Shown here piece after piece: positions 7,780 through 16,669 of a DNA stretch of 64,000 nucleotides. The stretch comes from Ensifer canadensis (lineage in GTDB: Bacteria > Pseudomonadota > Alphaproteobacteria > Rhizobiales > Rhizobiaceae). The stretch spans positions 2,170,001 to 2,234,000 of the forward strand of contig NZ_CP083370.1 of NCBI RefSeq assembly GCF_017488845.2, written 5' to 3'. The notes under the pieces are model-generated. The model did no database searches, was not told where the DNA came from, and saw only the letters and a program-made list of their open reading frames with translations. Made by a program: the position numbers and the translations under genes. Positions within the stretch are counted from its first letter, which is position 1; the number at the start of each line of letters is the position of its first letter.

Positions 7780-8643
7780 ATGACGCAAATGAACGAAAAG
7801 ACCGCTGTGATTAGCGGTACCGGAACCGGACCCGCCGCTACAAAGCAAGCCAAGGACGCACCCACCGCCGTTCTCATCGGAGTGACCGGAGGACTTGGTC
7901 ACGCGCTGGCCAGGCTTCTCGCGGCCGAGGGCTTCCGATTGGTGCTCGCGGCCCGGAGCGAGAACGACGCCGCTAAGCTGACCGGCCGGAACGACGGTTC
8001 GGCGATTTACCAGCGCGCGGACGTCACCGATCCGGCGAGCATGGAGAAGCTGGCGGCAGCGGCCTTCGAGCACCTCGGCCGGGTCGATGCGGTGGTGAAC
8101 CTTGCGGGCATCTCGCCGCGCAAAGCCATTGAGGAATACACTCTGGCCGACATCGACGATCTGTTCGCGATCAACGTCAAGGGGCCCATGTTCGTGACCC
8201 GGGCCTTCCTGCCTGGACTGCGCAAGCAAGCCGGTAACGCAGTGGTTGTCCACGTCGGCGGTGCCATGGACGGCCGGGTGGCGCTGCCGTTTATGAGCTC
8301 CTATGCCGCGAGCCGCGGCGCGTTGGCGAGCTATGTGCAAAGCGCCAACCGCGAGCTTGCCGGGACCAACGTAATGCTTTCCTTCTTCGGGCCTGTTCCC
8401 TCCAACACCGAGGCCGAGTCGCCTTTCTTCGACATGTGGAGCAAGCTGGGCGTCGACCTCTGCGAACCCGACCAGGTCGCGCGCGAGATTCTCGCCACCA
8501 TCCGCAAACGTCGTCAAGTCCACGTCATGGGCGGCGGGACGCTTAAAATGCTTACGATCGCGAACGCCATATCGCCGTCCATTGCCGACGCGATGGGTCT
8601 GCGGAAATTTGGCAAGCTCATGCAGCAGTATCGCCCACGCTGA
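7780..8643 (+). CDS. SDR-family oxidoreductase, 287 aa
   Basis: Short-chain dehydrogenase/reductase. After a 30-residue N-terminal extension come the nucleotide-binding motif GVTGGLG, DVTD, and NLAGIS (an N-A-G variant). The catalytic segment is S-S-Y-A-A-S-R, so the usual Tyr-x-x-x-Lys is Tyr-x-x-x-Arg; activity may be altered. The ATG at 7780 is preceded by AGAAGGAA; a longer frame from 7726 would start inside the operator. It probably forms a two-gene regulon with the Rrf2 gene. A 7-bp stem at 8675-8697 follows the stop. Confidence 0.8.
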   Translation: MTQMNEKTAVISGTGTGPAATKQAKDAPTAVLIGVTGGLGHALARLLAAEGFRLVLAARSENDAAKLTGRNDGSAIYQRADVTDPASMEKLAAAAFEHLGRVDAVVNLAGISPRKAIEEYTLADIDDLFAINVKGPMFVTRAFLPGLRKQAGNAVVVHVGGAMDGRVALPFMSSYAASRGALASYVQSANRELAGTNVMLSFFGPVPSNTEAESPFFDMWSKLGVDLCEPDQVAREILATIRKRRQVHVMGGGTLKMLTIANAISPSIADAMGLRKFGKLMQQYRPR

Positions 8644-8742
8644 TCGGGCGTGAGCATTGCGATCAACGCGTGGCCTGTCAGCCCATAGGACTGACAGTAC
8701 CTTATAAGCTGTGGCTACAGCACAGCCAAATGAAAGCATCTG

Positions 8743-9906
8743 ATGTTCCACCTCATTTTCGGAATTCCCTGGCTGGTCGTCCTCATACGCTTCATCCAGC
8801 CACTGCCATGGAACTGGTCGGCGAAGGCATCCCTGGCAATCCTGTTGTTGGTAACCTCGCAATTTCATCTGGTTAGTCGCCTCTCTTCCGGCTCGGTCTT
8901 CGATCCTGAGTTTTCGCGCCCTTTGGTCATTGCTTTCAATGTTCTCTTCGGCGCGATCGTTTTGCTGGCGGTGTTTCAGATCGCGCTGGATGTGGTCTCA
9001 CTCGCGATCATCCCATTCAAGGGAGGCTTCCCCTCTGCGCCGGCAGGCCTGCGATATGCCATCGGAGTCTTGGCCATTGGCCTTTCCGCGTACGGCGTCA
9101 GCCAGGCAATCAGGGTGCCGCCGCTCAACGACATAGAAATTCCAGTCGCTGGACTGCCGCCCGAATTTGACGGCTATCGGATGATTCAGCTGACCGACCT
9201 TCACATCAGCCGTCTGTTCCCAGCCGCATGGACCAAAGAGGTCGTATCGAGGACCAATGCGCTCGGTGCCGACCTGATCGTCATCACCGGGGACTTCATC
9301 GACGGTGGCGTGGCCCACCGCAGAAACGATGTCGCGCCGCTTGCGGGATTGAAAGCGCCCGACGGCGTCTACGCAATTCCAGGAAACCACGAGTATTTCT
9401 TCGATTTTCAAGAATGGATGCGCCATCTTGATATGTTGGGAATGCGGATGCTCTCCAACAGCCACGTCATCCTCAAGAGAGGCAACGCTGAGGTCGTACT
9501 GGCGGGTGTGACAGACTTCTCCGCCCGCGGGCACGGCGCTCCCCCGACGGACCTCGTCGCAGCGATCAAGAGAGCTCCTGCGAACACTCCCATCTTATTG
9601 CTCGATCACCAGCCGATGATGGCAGAAAAAGCGGCCGCCTCTGGTGTGGCACTTCAGCTGTCGGGGCACACACACGGTGGCATGGTTCCCGGCCTCGACC
9701 GCTTGATCGCGCGCGCTAACGGAGGCTTTGTTTCCGGTCGATACCAAGTCGGAGCCATGACATTGTATGTAAACAACGGAACGGCCATATGGCCTGGGTT
9801 CGCGTTAAGGCTTGGTGTGCCATCGGAACTGACCAGAATAACCCTGCGCGCGAAAACAAGTGATTTGCATGCACGAGGGCCAGCTCATTCAACAGCGTCG
9901 GCATGA
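8743..9906 (+). CDS. membrane-anchored metallophosphoesterase, 387 aa
   Basis: YaeI/LpxG-like architecture: about four hydrophobic segments in the first 120 residues, then a calcineurin-type phosphoesterase domain with D-x-H (LTDLHIS, D152/H154), GDFIDG (about 183), GNHEY (about 214) and HTHGG. Such enzymes often act on lipid-linked pyrophosphates, but the substrate is not defined here. The last residues (ARGPAHSTASA) are read from DNA that belongs in another frame to a LysR remnant, so the natural C-terminus has probably been replaced at a recombination joint. Confidence 0.82.
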   Translation: MFHLIFGIPWLVVLIRFIQPLPWNWSAKASLAILLLVTSQFHLVSRLSSGSVFDPEFSRPLVIAFNVLFGAIVLLAVFQIALDVVSLAIIPFKGGFPSAPAGLRYAIGVLAIGLSAYGVSQAIRVPPLNDIEIPVAGLPPEFDGYRMIQLTDLHISRLFPAAWTKEVVSRTNALGADLIVITGDFIDGGVAHRRNDVAPLAGLKAPDGVYAIPGNHEYFFDFQEWMRHLDMLGMRMLSNSHVILKRGNAEVVLAGVTDFSARGHGAPPTDLVAAIKRAPANTPILLLDHQPMMAEKAAASGVALQLSGHTHGGMVPGLDRLIARANGGFVSGRYQVGAMTLYVNNGTAIWPGFALRLGVPSELTRITLRAKTSDLHARGPAHSTASA

Positions 9907-10115
9907 TCATCACGGCGGCGCTGGCCGGCCACGGCCTTGCCTACGTGCCGGAGAACCGGGTCAGAGCCCACCTCGAGGTAGGTAGATTGACGGTGCTGCT
10001 CAACGACTATTGCCAGCCTTTCATAGGCTACCACCTGCACTACCCGAGCCGCCGTCAGCCAACGCCCGCATTCTCGGCGGTCGTCAATGCACTCCGTTAC
10101 CGCCACTCGCAGTAG
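9882..10115 (+). pseudogene. C-terminal remnant of a LysR-family regulator
   Basis: The frame FNSVGMIITAALAGHGLAY-VPENRV followed by GRLTVLLNDYCQPFIGYHLHYPSRRQ and FSAVVNALRYR is the end of a LysR substrate-binding domain of the common rhizobial type. The N-terminal HTH and most of the effector domain are missing. The fragment overlaps the metallophosphoesterase gene by about 25 bp in another frame, which places the joint at about 9880. Confidence 0.75.
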
Positions 10116-10321
10116 GGCGGCCGTGGCGAGAGGGTTCTTATCTCAGATATCGGCACTCAGGTGATGACTGCTATTGGCGCTTTCCGGACGAAGCCCGACG
10201 ACGGCTCACGCGCAAGGCTGCCACTAGCGCGATCAACATCAGGCGGCATTCCCGGAGTTTGGCTGGAATTTCTCTTCTAATTAAGATGCGTAAGCCGCTT
10301 TTGGCGGAATTAGGTAGATCC
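10116..10321. other. non-coding spacer between LysR remnant and IS110-type element
   Basis: About 200 bp with no convincing frame; it contains short runs of degraded sequence (for example GGTGATGACTGCTATTGGCG) but nothing I can assign. It is probably debris left of the insertion sequence. Confidence 0.4.
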
Positions 10322-11872
10322 TATGAGGAGGGTGGATAGCGACCGGCACTGTGGCAGGGTGAGGTTGCTAACCACAAACACCCTACCTTGGAGGCAAGCA
10401 TGCCCGTTGCAGCTCACCGATCCGAAGCGCCGACCGCTATCCGGACTGATCTTGGCGCAATCTTCGTCTCGTTGGAACTCAGCCAATCGAAATGGCTCAT
10501 CACCTCGCTGTCGCCGGGTGGTGGCGAGAAGATGTCTAAGCATGCGGTGGCGGCCGGCGACGTCGACGGCATGCTGGGGCGTTTTGCCGAACTCAAGAGG
10601 AAGGCGCGGGCGCGAACCGGGCGGTGCTTTCCGATCATTGTCGTCCAGGAGGCGGGGCTCGACGGCTTCTGGATCCATCGCGTGTTGGAGGCCGAGGGGA
10701 TCGAAAGCCACGTTGTCGATCCGGCCTCGATTGCAACCTCGCGCCGGCGGCGGGCCAAGACCGACAGGATCGACGGTGAAGCGCTGGTCCGGGCGTTGCT
10801 CGCCTATCAGCGGGGCGAGCCGCGGGTGTGCGCGATGGTCCGGGTGCCGACGCCCGAGGAAGAGGACCGGCGCCGCCTTTCGCGTGAGCGCCAAGCGTTG
10901 ACTAACGAGCGCGTACGACACGTCAACCGTATCAAGGGCCTGCTGTTCAGTCAGGGCGTATCTGGCTACGAGCCGCTGCGCCGCGATCGACGCGTGCGAC
11001 TGGAGGAATGCAAGACCGGCGACGGCCGTATGCTGCCGGCACATTTGAAGGCACAGATCGGTCGCGAACTCGATCGGCTGGAGCTGCTGCTCGAGCAGAT
11101 CAAGGCTGTCGAGGCCGCCCGCGACGCCATGCTCGCTGCCACACAGGCCGTCTCGCCAGCACCGGCGATGTTGCTCACCTTGAAAGGCATCGGCCCGGAG
11201 TTTACCGCCGTGCTTTGGTCGGAGGGGCTGTCGCGTCACTTCGACAACCGACGACAGGTTGCCGCCTATGCCGGCCTTGCGCCGACACCCTGGCAGAGTG
11301 GCTCGGTCGATCATGACCAGGGGGTCTCAAAATCCGGCAATCCAAGGTTACGAACGACGATGATCCAGATGGCCTGGCTGTGGGTGCGCCATCAACCGCA
11401 CGCGGCGCTCACCTTGTGGTTTAGGGACCGGGTCAAGCAGAACGGCGGCCGTCTCAAGAAGACTGCGATTGTCGCGCTCGCCCGCAAGCTGCTCGTCGCG
11501 CTGTGGAAATACGTCAATGCCGGCGTCGTTATCGAGGGCGCGGTTATAAAGGCGGCCTGATCGGTTACCCGAACTGAATTCTGCAATCTTCCAGGATCCG
11601 ATTGGTCCTGGCGGATCCAGGTTGGACGAACCGAGTCTTTGCATGGCTCCTGAAAATGGGCCGCTCGTGTAGAAGGGTATCGTCCTCCTGAGCCTTGTCC
11701 GCCCGCAAGCGGGATGTTGGTGCCGCTGTTTCGAACAGCGACCGTATATAAGTTGGATTTGGCTTGGCAACGAGCCGCGTCGCGCAATCGGGCTCAGACC
11801 GTGGATGCCGCAATAACCGACGGAGTGCAAAAATGTCACCCTGACGACAGTTCCGTATTGACCCTCCTCATA
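10322..11872 (+). mobile_element. IS110-family (IS1111-like) insertion sequence, about 1.55 kb
   Basis: Holds one transposase gene and is framed by a perfect 12-bp inverted repeat, TATGAGGAGGGT at 10322-10333 and ACCCTCCTCATA at 11861-11872. Short, often subterminal repeats and no clear target duplication suit the IS1111 subgroup. The true tips may lie a few bases outside the repeats. The 300 bp after the transposase are non-coding element DNA; in IS110 relatives a non-coding end supplies a guide-like RNA. Confidence 0.75.
10400..11560 (+). CDS. IS110-family transposase, 386 aa
   Basis: DEDD-type transposase/recombinase. The N-terminal RuvC-like part has FVSLELSQSKWLI, VQEAGLDGFWIHRVLEAEGI, and RRRRAKTDRIDGEAL (the D-x-x-D acidic motif). 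The C-terminal transposase-20 part reads LLTLKGIGPEFTAVLWSEGL, YAGLAPTPWQSG and SKSGNPRLRTTMIQMAW with its conserved catalytic Ser region. The ATG at 10400 has GGAGG 6 bp upstream. Full length and open. Confidence 0.95.
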   Translation: MPVAAHRSEAPTAIRTDLGAIFVSLELSQSKWLITSLSPGGGEKMSKHAVAAGDVDGMLGRFAELKRKARARTGRCFPIIVVQEAGLDGFWIHRVLEAEGIESHVVDPASIATSRRRRAKTDRIDGEALVRALLAYQRGEPRVCAMVRVPTPEEEDRRRLSRERQALTNERVRHVNRIKGLLFSQGVSGYEPLRRDRRVRLEECKTGDGRMLPAHLKAQIGRELDRLELLLEQIKAVEAARDAMLAATQAVSPAPAMLLTLKGIGPEFTAVLWSEGLSRHFDNRRQVAAYAGLAPTPWQSGSVDHDQGVSKSGNPRLRTTMIQMAWLWVRHQPHAALTLWFRDRVKQNGGRLKKTAIVALARKLLVALWKYVNAGVVIEGAVIKAA

Positions 11873-12037
11873 TAAGCAAAGACCACCGAACGGACCTTAA
11901 CCTGCTGATATAATGCACAATTAGAGAATCGCTTTGGACGCATGAACCGTCCGGATCGTGGATGACTTCAGAGGGTCATGCTGGCCACGATACTTCGACG
12001 GGTATAGACTCATCCACCTATCTTTGAGGGGCGCGAG
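11873..12037. other. leader region of the cyclase-TPR gene
   Basis: Between the right inverted repeat of the IS110-type element and the ATG at 12038 no gene is seen. A weak AT-rich stretch (CTGATATAATGCAC, 11911-11924) resembles a -10 region. Confidence 0.35.
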
Positions 12038-13966
12038 ATGGAGGTTCCCCTGTTCGAACGGAAGCTGTTGGCGATCCTGGCAGCAGATATTGTTGGCTAT
12101 TCGAGTGCAATGGAGGCCGATGAGGCCGGCACCATTGTCCGACTAAGAACCCTGCGCGCCGATTTGATCGATCCCGCCATCGCCGGGCATCACGGTCGCA
12201 CCGTCAAGCTGATGGGCGACGGCACGCTTGTAGTCTTCGACAGTGTCGTTGACGCGGTCGCCTGCGCCGCGGAAACCCAGAAAACCTTGGCCTCGCGAAA
12301 TGCCGGATTGACCGAATCTGAGCGTTTGGTGCTCCGCATCGGGATCAACCTCGGCGATGTGGCGCTGCTGGAGGGCGATGTGTATGGCGACGGCGTCAAT
12401 GTGGCCGCGCGGCTGGAACAGTTGTGTGAGCCTGGCGGCGTGATGATATCGGGCACAGCCTTCGACCATCTTCAAGGCAAGGTCGATTGCACCTTCGATT
12501 TTGTCGGCGAGCAGCATGTGAAAAATATCCTCCGGCCAGTTCGCGTCTATCGCATGAGACTTGATGGAAGGAAAGCGCGCTACGTTCGCATCAAGATGCT
12601 CCCCCGTCGGGCGATGTTGGGTGCCTTGGCCGTCATCGTTGTCTTGCTGCTCGCGGCAGGCGCTTGGCAATTTTGGCCGACTGCTGTCGTCAGCGCAAAG
12701 CCGTCGATCGCGGTGCTGCCTTTCGACGACTACGGCGGCGATGCCGCGACCGCACGGCTTGCTGACGGTCTGACCGAAGACGTCATCACTGATCTTTCCC
12801 GCATACGCGAGTTCGATGTTATCGCGCGCAATTCGACTGAACTCTATAAGGGCAAATCGGCGGACGTGCGGCAGATCGGACGCGATCTGAACGTCCGGTA
12901 TGTGCTTGAAGGCTCAATCCAGCGCCAGGGCGACCGAATCCGTGCTACGGCACAGCTCATCGACACGGCTTCCGGATCGCACGTTTGGTCGGAGAAATGG
13001 GACAGGCACGTGCAAGACTTCTTCGCAATTCAAAGCGAAATCGCCAATCATATCGTCGGCCAGCTCGAAATGACCACGGGTCCGATCAAAAGTGTCGATC
13101 TCGGTGTTGCGAGGCGAAAGCAACCACAGAACCTAACAGCGTACGAACTCACACTTCTGGGTATCGAGAAGCAGCTTAGCCCGACGCGCGAAAGCATTGC
13201 GGAGTCGACGGAAATTCTCAAGAAGGCGGTCGCCATCGATCCGGGTTACGCCCGGGCTTGGTCCAGTCTCGCTGAGTCGTACAGTATGGCAGCAAATTTT
13301 GGTGCCGACTGGGACCAATCTTACGAGGCTGCCATGGAGGCCGCCGAACGTGGCGTGTCGCTTGATCCGAATGATGACGCCACGCATTCGGCACTGGGCG
13401 AGATACTCGCCCAAAACGGGGAGTTTGGACGAGCCAAGACCGAACTCGACATCGCGCTGCGGCTCAATCCCGGTTCTTTTACCGTGCTCACATACTATCT
13501 TAGCTGGGCGAGCGCTTTCGGTGAGCCTGCGCTCGGGGCGGAACTGGCTGATCGCGCGGTTCGGCTCAATCCCAACTACAAACCATGGGCAAGCGGCGGA
13601 CTGCGCTATGCATATTTCATGGCCGGCCGCTACGAGGACGCGCTGAAGGTGATGGAACGCCAGACCCCCGACAACTACAGCAAATATGCGTGGGTCGAAC
13701 GCGCGGGCAGCCTTGCCGTTCTCGGCCGAAAGGCTGAGGCGGAGGCAACGGTCAAGGAAGCACTCCGGCGTCACCCGGACCTCACCATCGAGACTATCGC
13801 CAATGATAAGGCCTTCAGTGCTGCCGAGACTCAGAGGCATATCGAGACCATGCGGCTCGCGGGATTCCCGCCCTGCGCCACGCCCGAGGCGCTGGCGAAA
13901 CTCGACAAGCCTTTGCGGCTGGATGAATGCAGCGCGGACCAGCATAAACCGTCGGAGAGACCGTAG
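12038..13966 (+). CDS. class III adenylate/guanylate cyclase with TolB-like and TPR domains, 642 aa
   Basis: Makes a cyclic nucleotide. The N-terminal cyclase homology domain (residues 5-180) has both metal-binding Asp residues, Asp17 (LAADIVGYS) and Asp61 (MGDG), and the NVAARL segment of the catalytic loop. One membrane segment follows (about 197-220), then a TolB/FlgO-like domain starting SIAVLPFDDY and holding GRDLNVRYVLEGSIQR (about 230-360), then TPR repeats to about 600. The arrangement suggests that a periplasmic or membrane-proximal binding event controls a cytosolic cyclase. Such proteins are numerous in rhizobia. It stands alone. Confidence 0.88.
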   Translation: MEVPLFERKLLAILAADIVGYSSAMEADEAGTIVRLRTLRADLIDPAIAGHHGRTVKLMGDGTLVVFDSVVDAVACAAETQKTLASRNAGLTESERLVLRIGINLGDVALLEGDVYGDGVNVAARLEQLCEPGGVMISGTAFDHLQGKVDCTFDFVGEQHVKNILRPVRVYRMRLDGRKARYVRIKMLPRRAMLGALAVIVVLLLAAGAWQFWPTAVVSAKPSIAVLPFDDYGGDAATARLADGLTEDVITDLSRIREFDVIARNSTELYKGKSADVRQIGRDLNVRYVLEGSIQRQGDRIRATAQLIDTASGSHVWSEKWDRHVQDFFAIQSEIANHIVGQLEMTTGPIKSVDLGVARRKQPQNLTAYELTLLGIEKQLSPTRESIAESTEILKKAVAIDPGYARAWSSLAESYSMAANFGADWDQSYEAAMEAAERGVSLDPNDDATHSALGEILAQNGEFGRAKTELDIALRLNPGSFTVLTYYLSWASAFGEPALGAELADRAVRLNPNYKPWASGGLRYAYFMAGRYEDALKVMERQTPDNYSKYAWVERAGSLAVLGRKAEAEATVKEALRRHPDLTIETIANDKAFSAAETQRHIETMRLAGFPPCATPEALAKLDKPLRLDECSADQHKPSERP

Positions 13967-14531
13967 ATGAGGTCGGTGACGGCGTACCGCTACGCTGCCG
14001 CCCGTTTGGGATAACTCTTGTTAACATTCAAATCTGGTGGATTTTGCTACCTAATTTCGGATTTTTGGTGGTCTTTGCTACCTTACCATTCGCGGGTGGG
14101 TGCCCCGCCTGCGGGGATAGAAACGGTGTGCTAGTGTCAACGCTGGAGAGGAGCGGCCGTCGGCATTTTGGTGGTCTTTAACCCCGTTACCGAACGCGGT
14201 CCATGGGCTGCTGCGCACTTGTGAGTGGTGACGCCGTTGTCGGCGATCCCGGTTAGGAATTTGATCCCTTGGCACAGCCCAGCCTTGCATTCGACAATCG
14301 GAAGGAGAGCCTGCCATGTCTGGAACGAAGAAATCTCGCTGCAAGCGGGATGAAAGATCAGGTCGGCTCCGGCTAGCATGCGCGCGTGGCGCTGCGCTTG
14401 ATGACCCCATACGGTATGTTATGTTCTTGCTCGTATCCCCAAGGAACAAGTCATCTAGCTGATCGAGGATCGGCTGCTCGTGGCGACGTTCCTCTGGGCG
14501 GCGTCGGGAAGAAGAAGAAGAAGGACGCACC
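13967..14531. other. 565-bp non-coding region with short repeats
   Basis: No credible gene. It contains three imperfect copies of a T/G-rich motif: GGTGGATTTTGCTACC (14036-14051), TTTTTGGTGGTCTTTGCTACC-like (from about 14061) and ATTTTGGTGGTCTTTAACCC (from about 14165), plus a small CCCCGC/GCGGGG hairpin at 14103-14117. The motifs look like debris of a repeat family or insertion-sequence end, but I cannot identify it. Confidence 0.4.
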
Positions 14532-15047
14532 ATGCCTGCCGCTATTTTGATCGGCGCTTCTGGCTCGGGCAAGACCACGATTGCTCAGGCCATCGCGGAG
14601 CGCTTTTTAGACAACGTCGAAGTTCTCTTCTTCGACCGGATAGGTGTGCCGAGCTTCGAGGACATGGTGAGACAATATGGGTCAAGCGAGGCGTGGCAGC
14701 GGGCCAAGACTATCGAATGGATGAGCACGCTGGCACAGATTGCCGAGACGGGACGGAAGGTCGTCTTCGAAGGTCAAACGCGCCTTTCATTTTTAGCTGA
14801 AGGGGCAGCGGCTGCGGGTTGGTTCGATTATATCCCAATCCTCGTTGATTGCGATGATAAGACAAGAGCGATGCGGCTGATTATGGACCGTCAGCAGCCC
14901 GAACTCGCTAATCCCGAGATGATGAGCTGGGCGAATTATCTGAGAATTGAGGCAAAAGCGAATGGGTGCGATATCCTTGACACCTCCTCCGTGCCGCTGG
15001 ATCAAGCCGTCTCTTACGTTGTGGGGCGGGCCTCCACACCCTTATGA
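14532..15047 (+). CDS. P-loop kinase-like protein, 171 aa
   Basis: Small AAA/shikimate-kinase-like NTPase. Walker A is GASGSGKTT at residues 8-16; the acidic FEG motif (VVFEGQTRLSF) and a lid-like arginine segment (RAMRLIMDRQQPELANPE) fit nucleoside- or metabolite-kinase folds. The substrate is unknown. It precedes the DnaB-like ATPase gene by 281 bp on the same strand, too far to call an operon. No signal peptide. Confidence 0.7.
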   Translation: MPAAILIGASGSGKTTIAQAIAERFLDNVEVLFFDRIGVPSFEDMVRQYGSSEAWQRAKTIEWMSTLAQIAETGRKVVFEGQTRLSFLAEGAAAAGWFDYIPILVDCDDKTRAMRLIMDRQQPELANPEMMSWANYLRIEAKANGCDILDTSSVPLDQAVSYVVGRASTPL

Positions 15048-15328
15048 CTGCTGCTGGGCCGAAAACAGAAATATGAGCTAGTCCTTACAGACGCGAGGGA
15101 GCCGACTCTTACTCTACAACGACGCTTCTTCCGCTATCTGCCCTTAGCGGTCGTGATCGCTTGCCGCGAATCACGCAACTCGCTAGCTTCTAACCGCAGG
15201 CTCGACCCAAGCCTCCCCCCTCCTTTTGGGAAAGCATCGCACATGTAGGGTGAGGCTAAATCATCGAACCATCTGTTCGAGCATCGCATTAGGAGGGGTT
15301 GCGTTTCGGCTCGCAATGGAGGTCTTTG

Positions 15329-16042
15329 ATGAAGCTTTCTGCACCGATATTTCAACTTAAACGTCGCGCCAAGTTGATGGCACGCAATAACAATGTTGCC
15401 CTGAACGAAGCATTAGACCAGATCGCCCGAGAAGAGGGGTTTGCAAGGTGGAGCCTGCTGTCGTCTCGGATGTCTTCCGGGACGCTTTCCGAAACGATAC
15501 TGTCGCGCCTGGATAACGGCGACCTGCTGCTACTCGCGGGTCGTCCTGGGCATGGAAAGACCACGCTCGGGCTTCAGCTTCTGATTGATGCAGCCCGAGA
15601 TGATCGCAGGGCGTCGTTGTCCACATTAGAATTCACAGAGCAACAGGCCAGGAGGCACCTCAGAACACTAGAAGGGGATGGTGGCAGTGTTGCCGATGGA
15701 GTGCAGGTTGTTACCGCTGATGAAATCAGTGCGGACTACATCATCCAGTGCATGTCGGGATCGGAGCCGGGAACAGTCGCTGTAATCGACTATCTTCAGT
15801 TACTCGATCAGCAGCGGAGCAAGCCGGTTCTTTCCGAACAGGTACAGACCCTCGGAGATTTCGCGCGACGATCCGGTGTTGTTCTGGCGTTCATTTCGCA
15901 AATCGACAGGTCGTTTGATACCGAAAGCAAACGCCTTCCCGACATTCGCGATATTCGTCTTCCAAACTTTGTCGATCTAGGCCTTTTCAACAAGGCATGC
16001 TTCCTTCACAACGGCGAAGCGCAGCTACAAGACGTCGCCTGA
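15329..16042 (+). CDS. DnaB-like RecA-fold ATPase, 237 aa
   Basis: A short protein related to the C-terminal ATPase of replicative helicase DnaB. N-terminal KLSAPIFQLKRRAKLMARN and LNEALDQIAREEGFARWSLL form a helical adaptor of about 40 residues. The core then has Walker A GRPGHGKTT, the STLEFTEQQ segment, Walker B (VAVIDYLQLLDQQ) and a downstream FISQIDRSF. The N-terminal DnaG-interacting domain of DnaB is absent, so it is not a replicative helicase. The ATG at 15329 has TGGAGG upstream; a perfect hairpin ends the unit. Confidence 0.8.
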   Translation: MKLSAPIFQLKRRAKLMARNNNVALNEALDQIAREEGFARWSLLSSRMSSGTLSETILSRLDNGDLLLLAGRPGHGKTTLGLQLLIDAARDDRRASLSTLEFTEQQARRHLRTLEGDGGSVADGVQVVTADEISADYIIQCMSGSEPGTVAVIDYLQLLDQQRSKPVLSEQVQTLGDFARRSGVVLAFISQIDRSFDTESKRLPDIRDIRLPNFVDLGLFNKACFLHNGEAQLQDVA

Positions 16043-16044
16043 TT

Positions 16045-16076
16045 ACCTGCCGCGACCAGATAAGGTCGCGGCAGGT
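16045..16076 (+). terminator. 13-bp perfect stem-loop after the DnaB-like gene
   Basis: ACCTGCCGCGACC pairs with GGTCGCGGCAGGT around the 6-nt loop AGATAA, starting 2 bp after the stop codon. The T-run is poor (CTCCTCTAAA), so it could act as a terminator or as a 3' mRNA stabiliser. Confidence 0.7.
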
Positions 16077-16292
16077 CTCCTCTAAAGCCCGCTCATTCAG
16101 CAGACGGAAGCTTGCGCCGCTACTCCGAATTCGCCGCTATCGGGAGACCATCACTGCACCGAGATGGCTATATTCGAAAACGGCGCGACGGTTGTGGGCG
16201 CGCCGTAGCTCGAACCAGTCCAGGGACTCCGTGACCTTGACTCATCTAGGAATATATTCCTATTTTCTTCCTATCACAGGCAGAGCAGAACG

Positions 16293-16550
16293 ATGAGACT
16301 CAAAGCCCCTTTTCCGCCGTCCACTTACATCGAACATGACCCTGCGATGTACAACACGATTAAGGGCCTACGGGAGTGGGAGGTGTTGGGTGCACGTTGC
16401 TCCGCGTGTGGTCGCATAGGCTGGCTCAACAAGGACGAAGTGCTGGAGCGTTTGGGTGACCAATACCTGATGAACCTACGCAGCCGGTTCCGCTGCGATT
16501 GCGGCAACCGCACCGATAACGTCGTGCTAATAGGACGATTGCCACGCTAG
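16293..16550 (+). CDS. small zinc-ribbon-like protein, 85 aa
   Basis: Hypothetical protein with C-x-x-C (ARCSACGRIGW, about residues 36-46) and C-x-C (RFRCDCGNRTDNV, about 67-79) spaced as in a compact zinc ribbon. The C-terminal VVLIGRLPR is basic. No function is known to me; the fold suggests nucleic-acid or protein binding. The ribosome site is weak. It stands between the DnaB-like gene and the convergent nuclease operon. Confidence 0.6.
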   Translation: MRLKAPFPPSTYIEHDPAMYNTIKGLREWEVLGARCSACGRIGWLNKDEVLERLGDQYLMNLRSRFRCDCGNRTDNVVLIGRLPR

Positions 16551-16669
16551 GGAAAAGCAGGCTGACCAAGGCTTCCATGAGGAAGATTGGAAAGCATGAC
16601 TTGCTTCCGGCTTGCTCAAGCGAAAGCGCGGGTCGGTGATTTCCGGGCAAGGCGATGGCATTAAGACTA

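Noticed and set aside
7507..8868. 453-residue minus-strand frame over the Rrf2 and SDR genes
   Set aside because: Antisense to two genes with clear domains and regulatory sites; its sequence has no family features.
10310..11314. 334-residue minus-strand frame over the IS110-type transposase
   Set aside because: Antisense shadow of a transposase with full catalytic motifs.
13133..13945. 270-residue minus-strand frame opposite the TPR part of the cyclase
   Set aside because: No domain and atypical composition; an antisense shadow.
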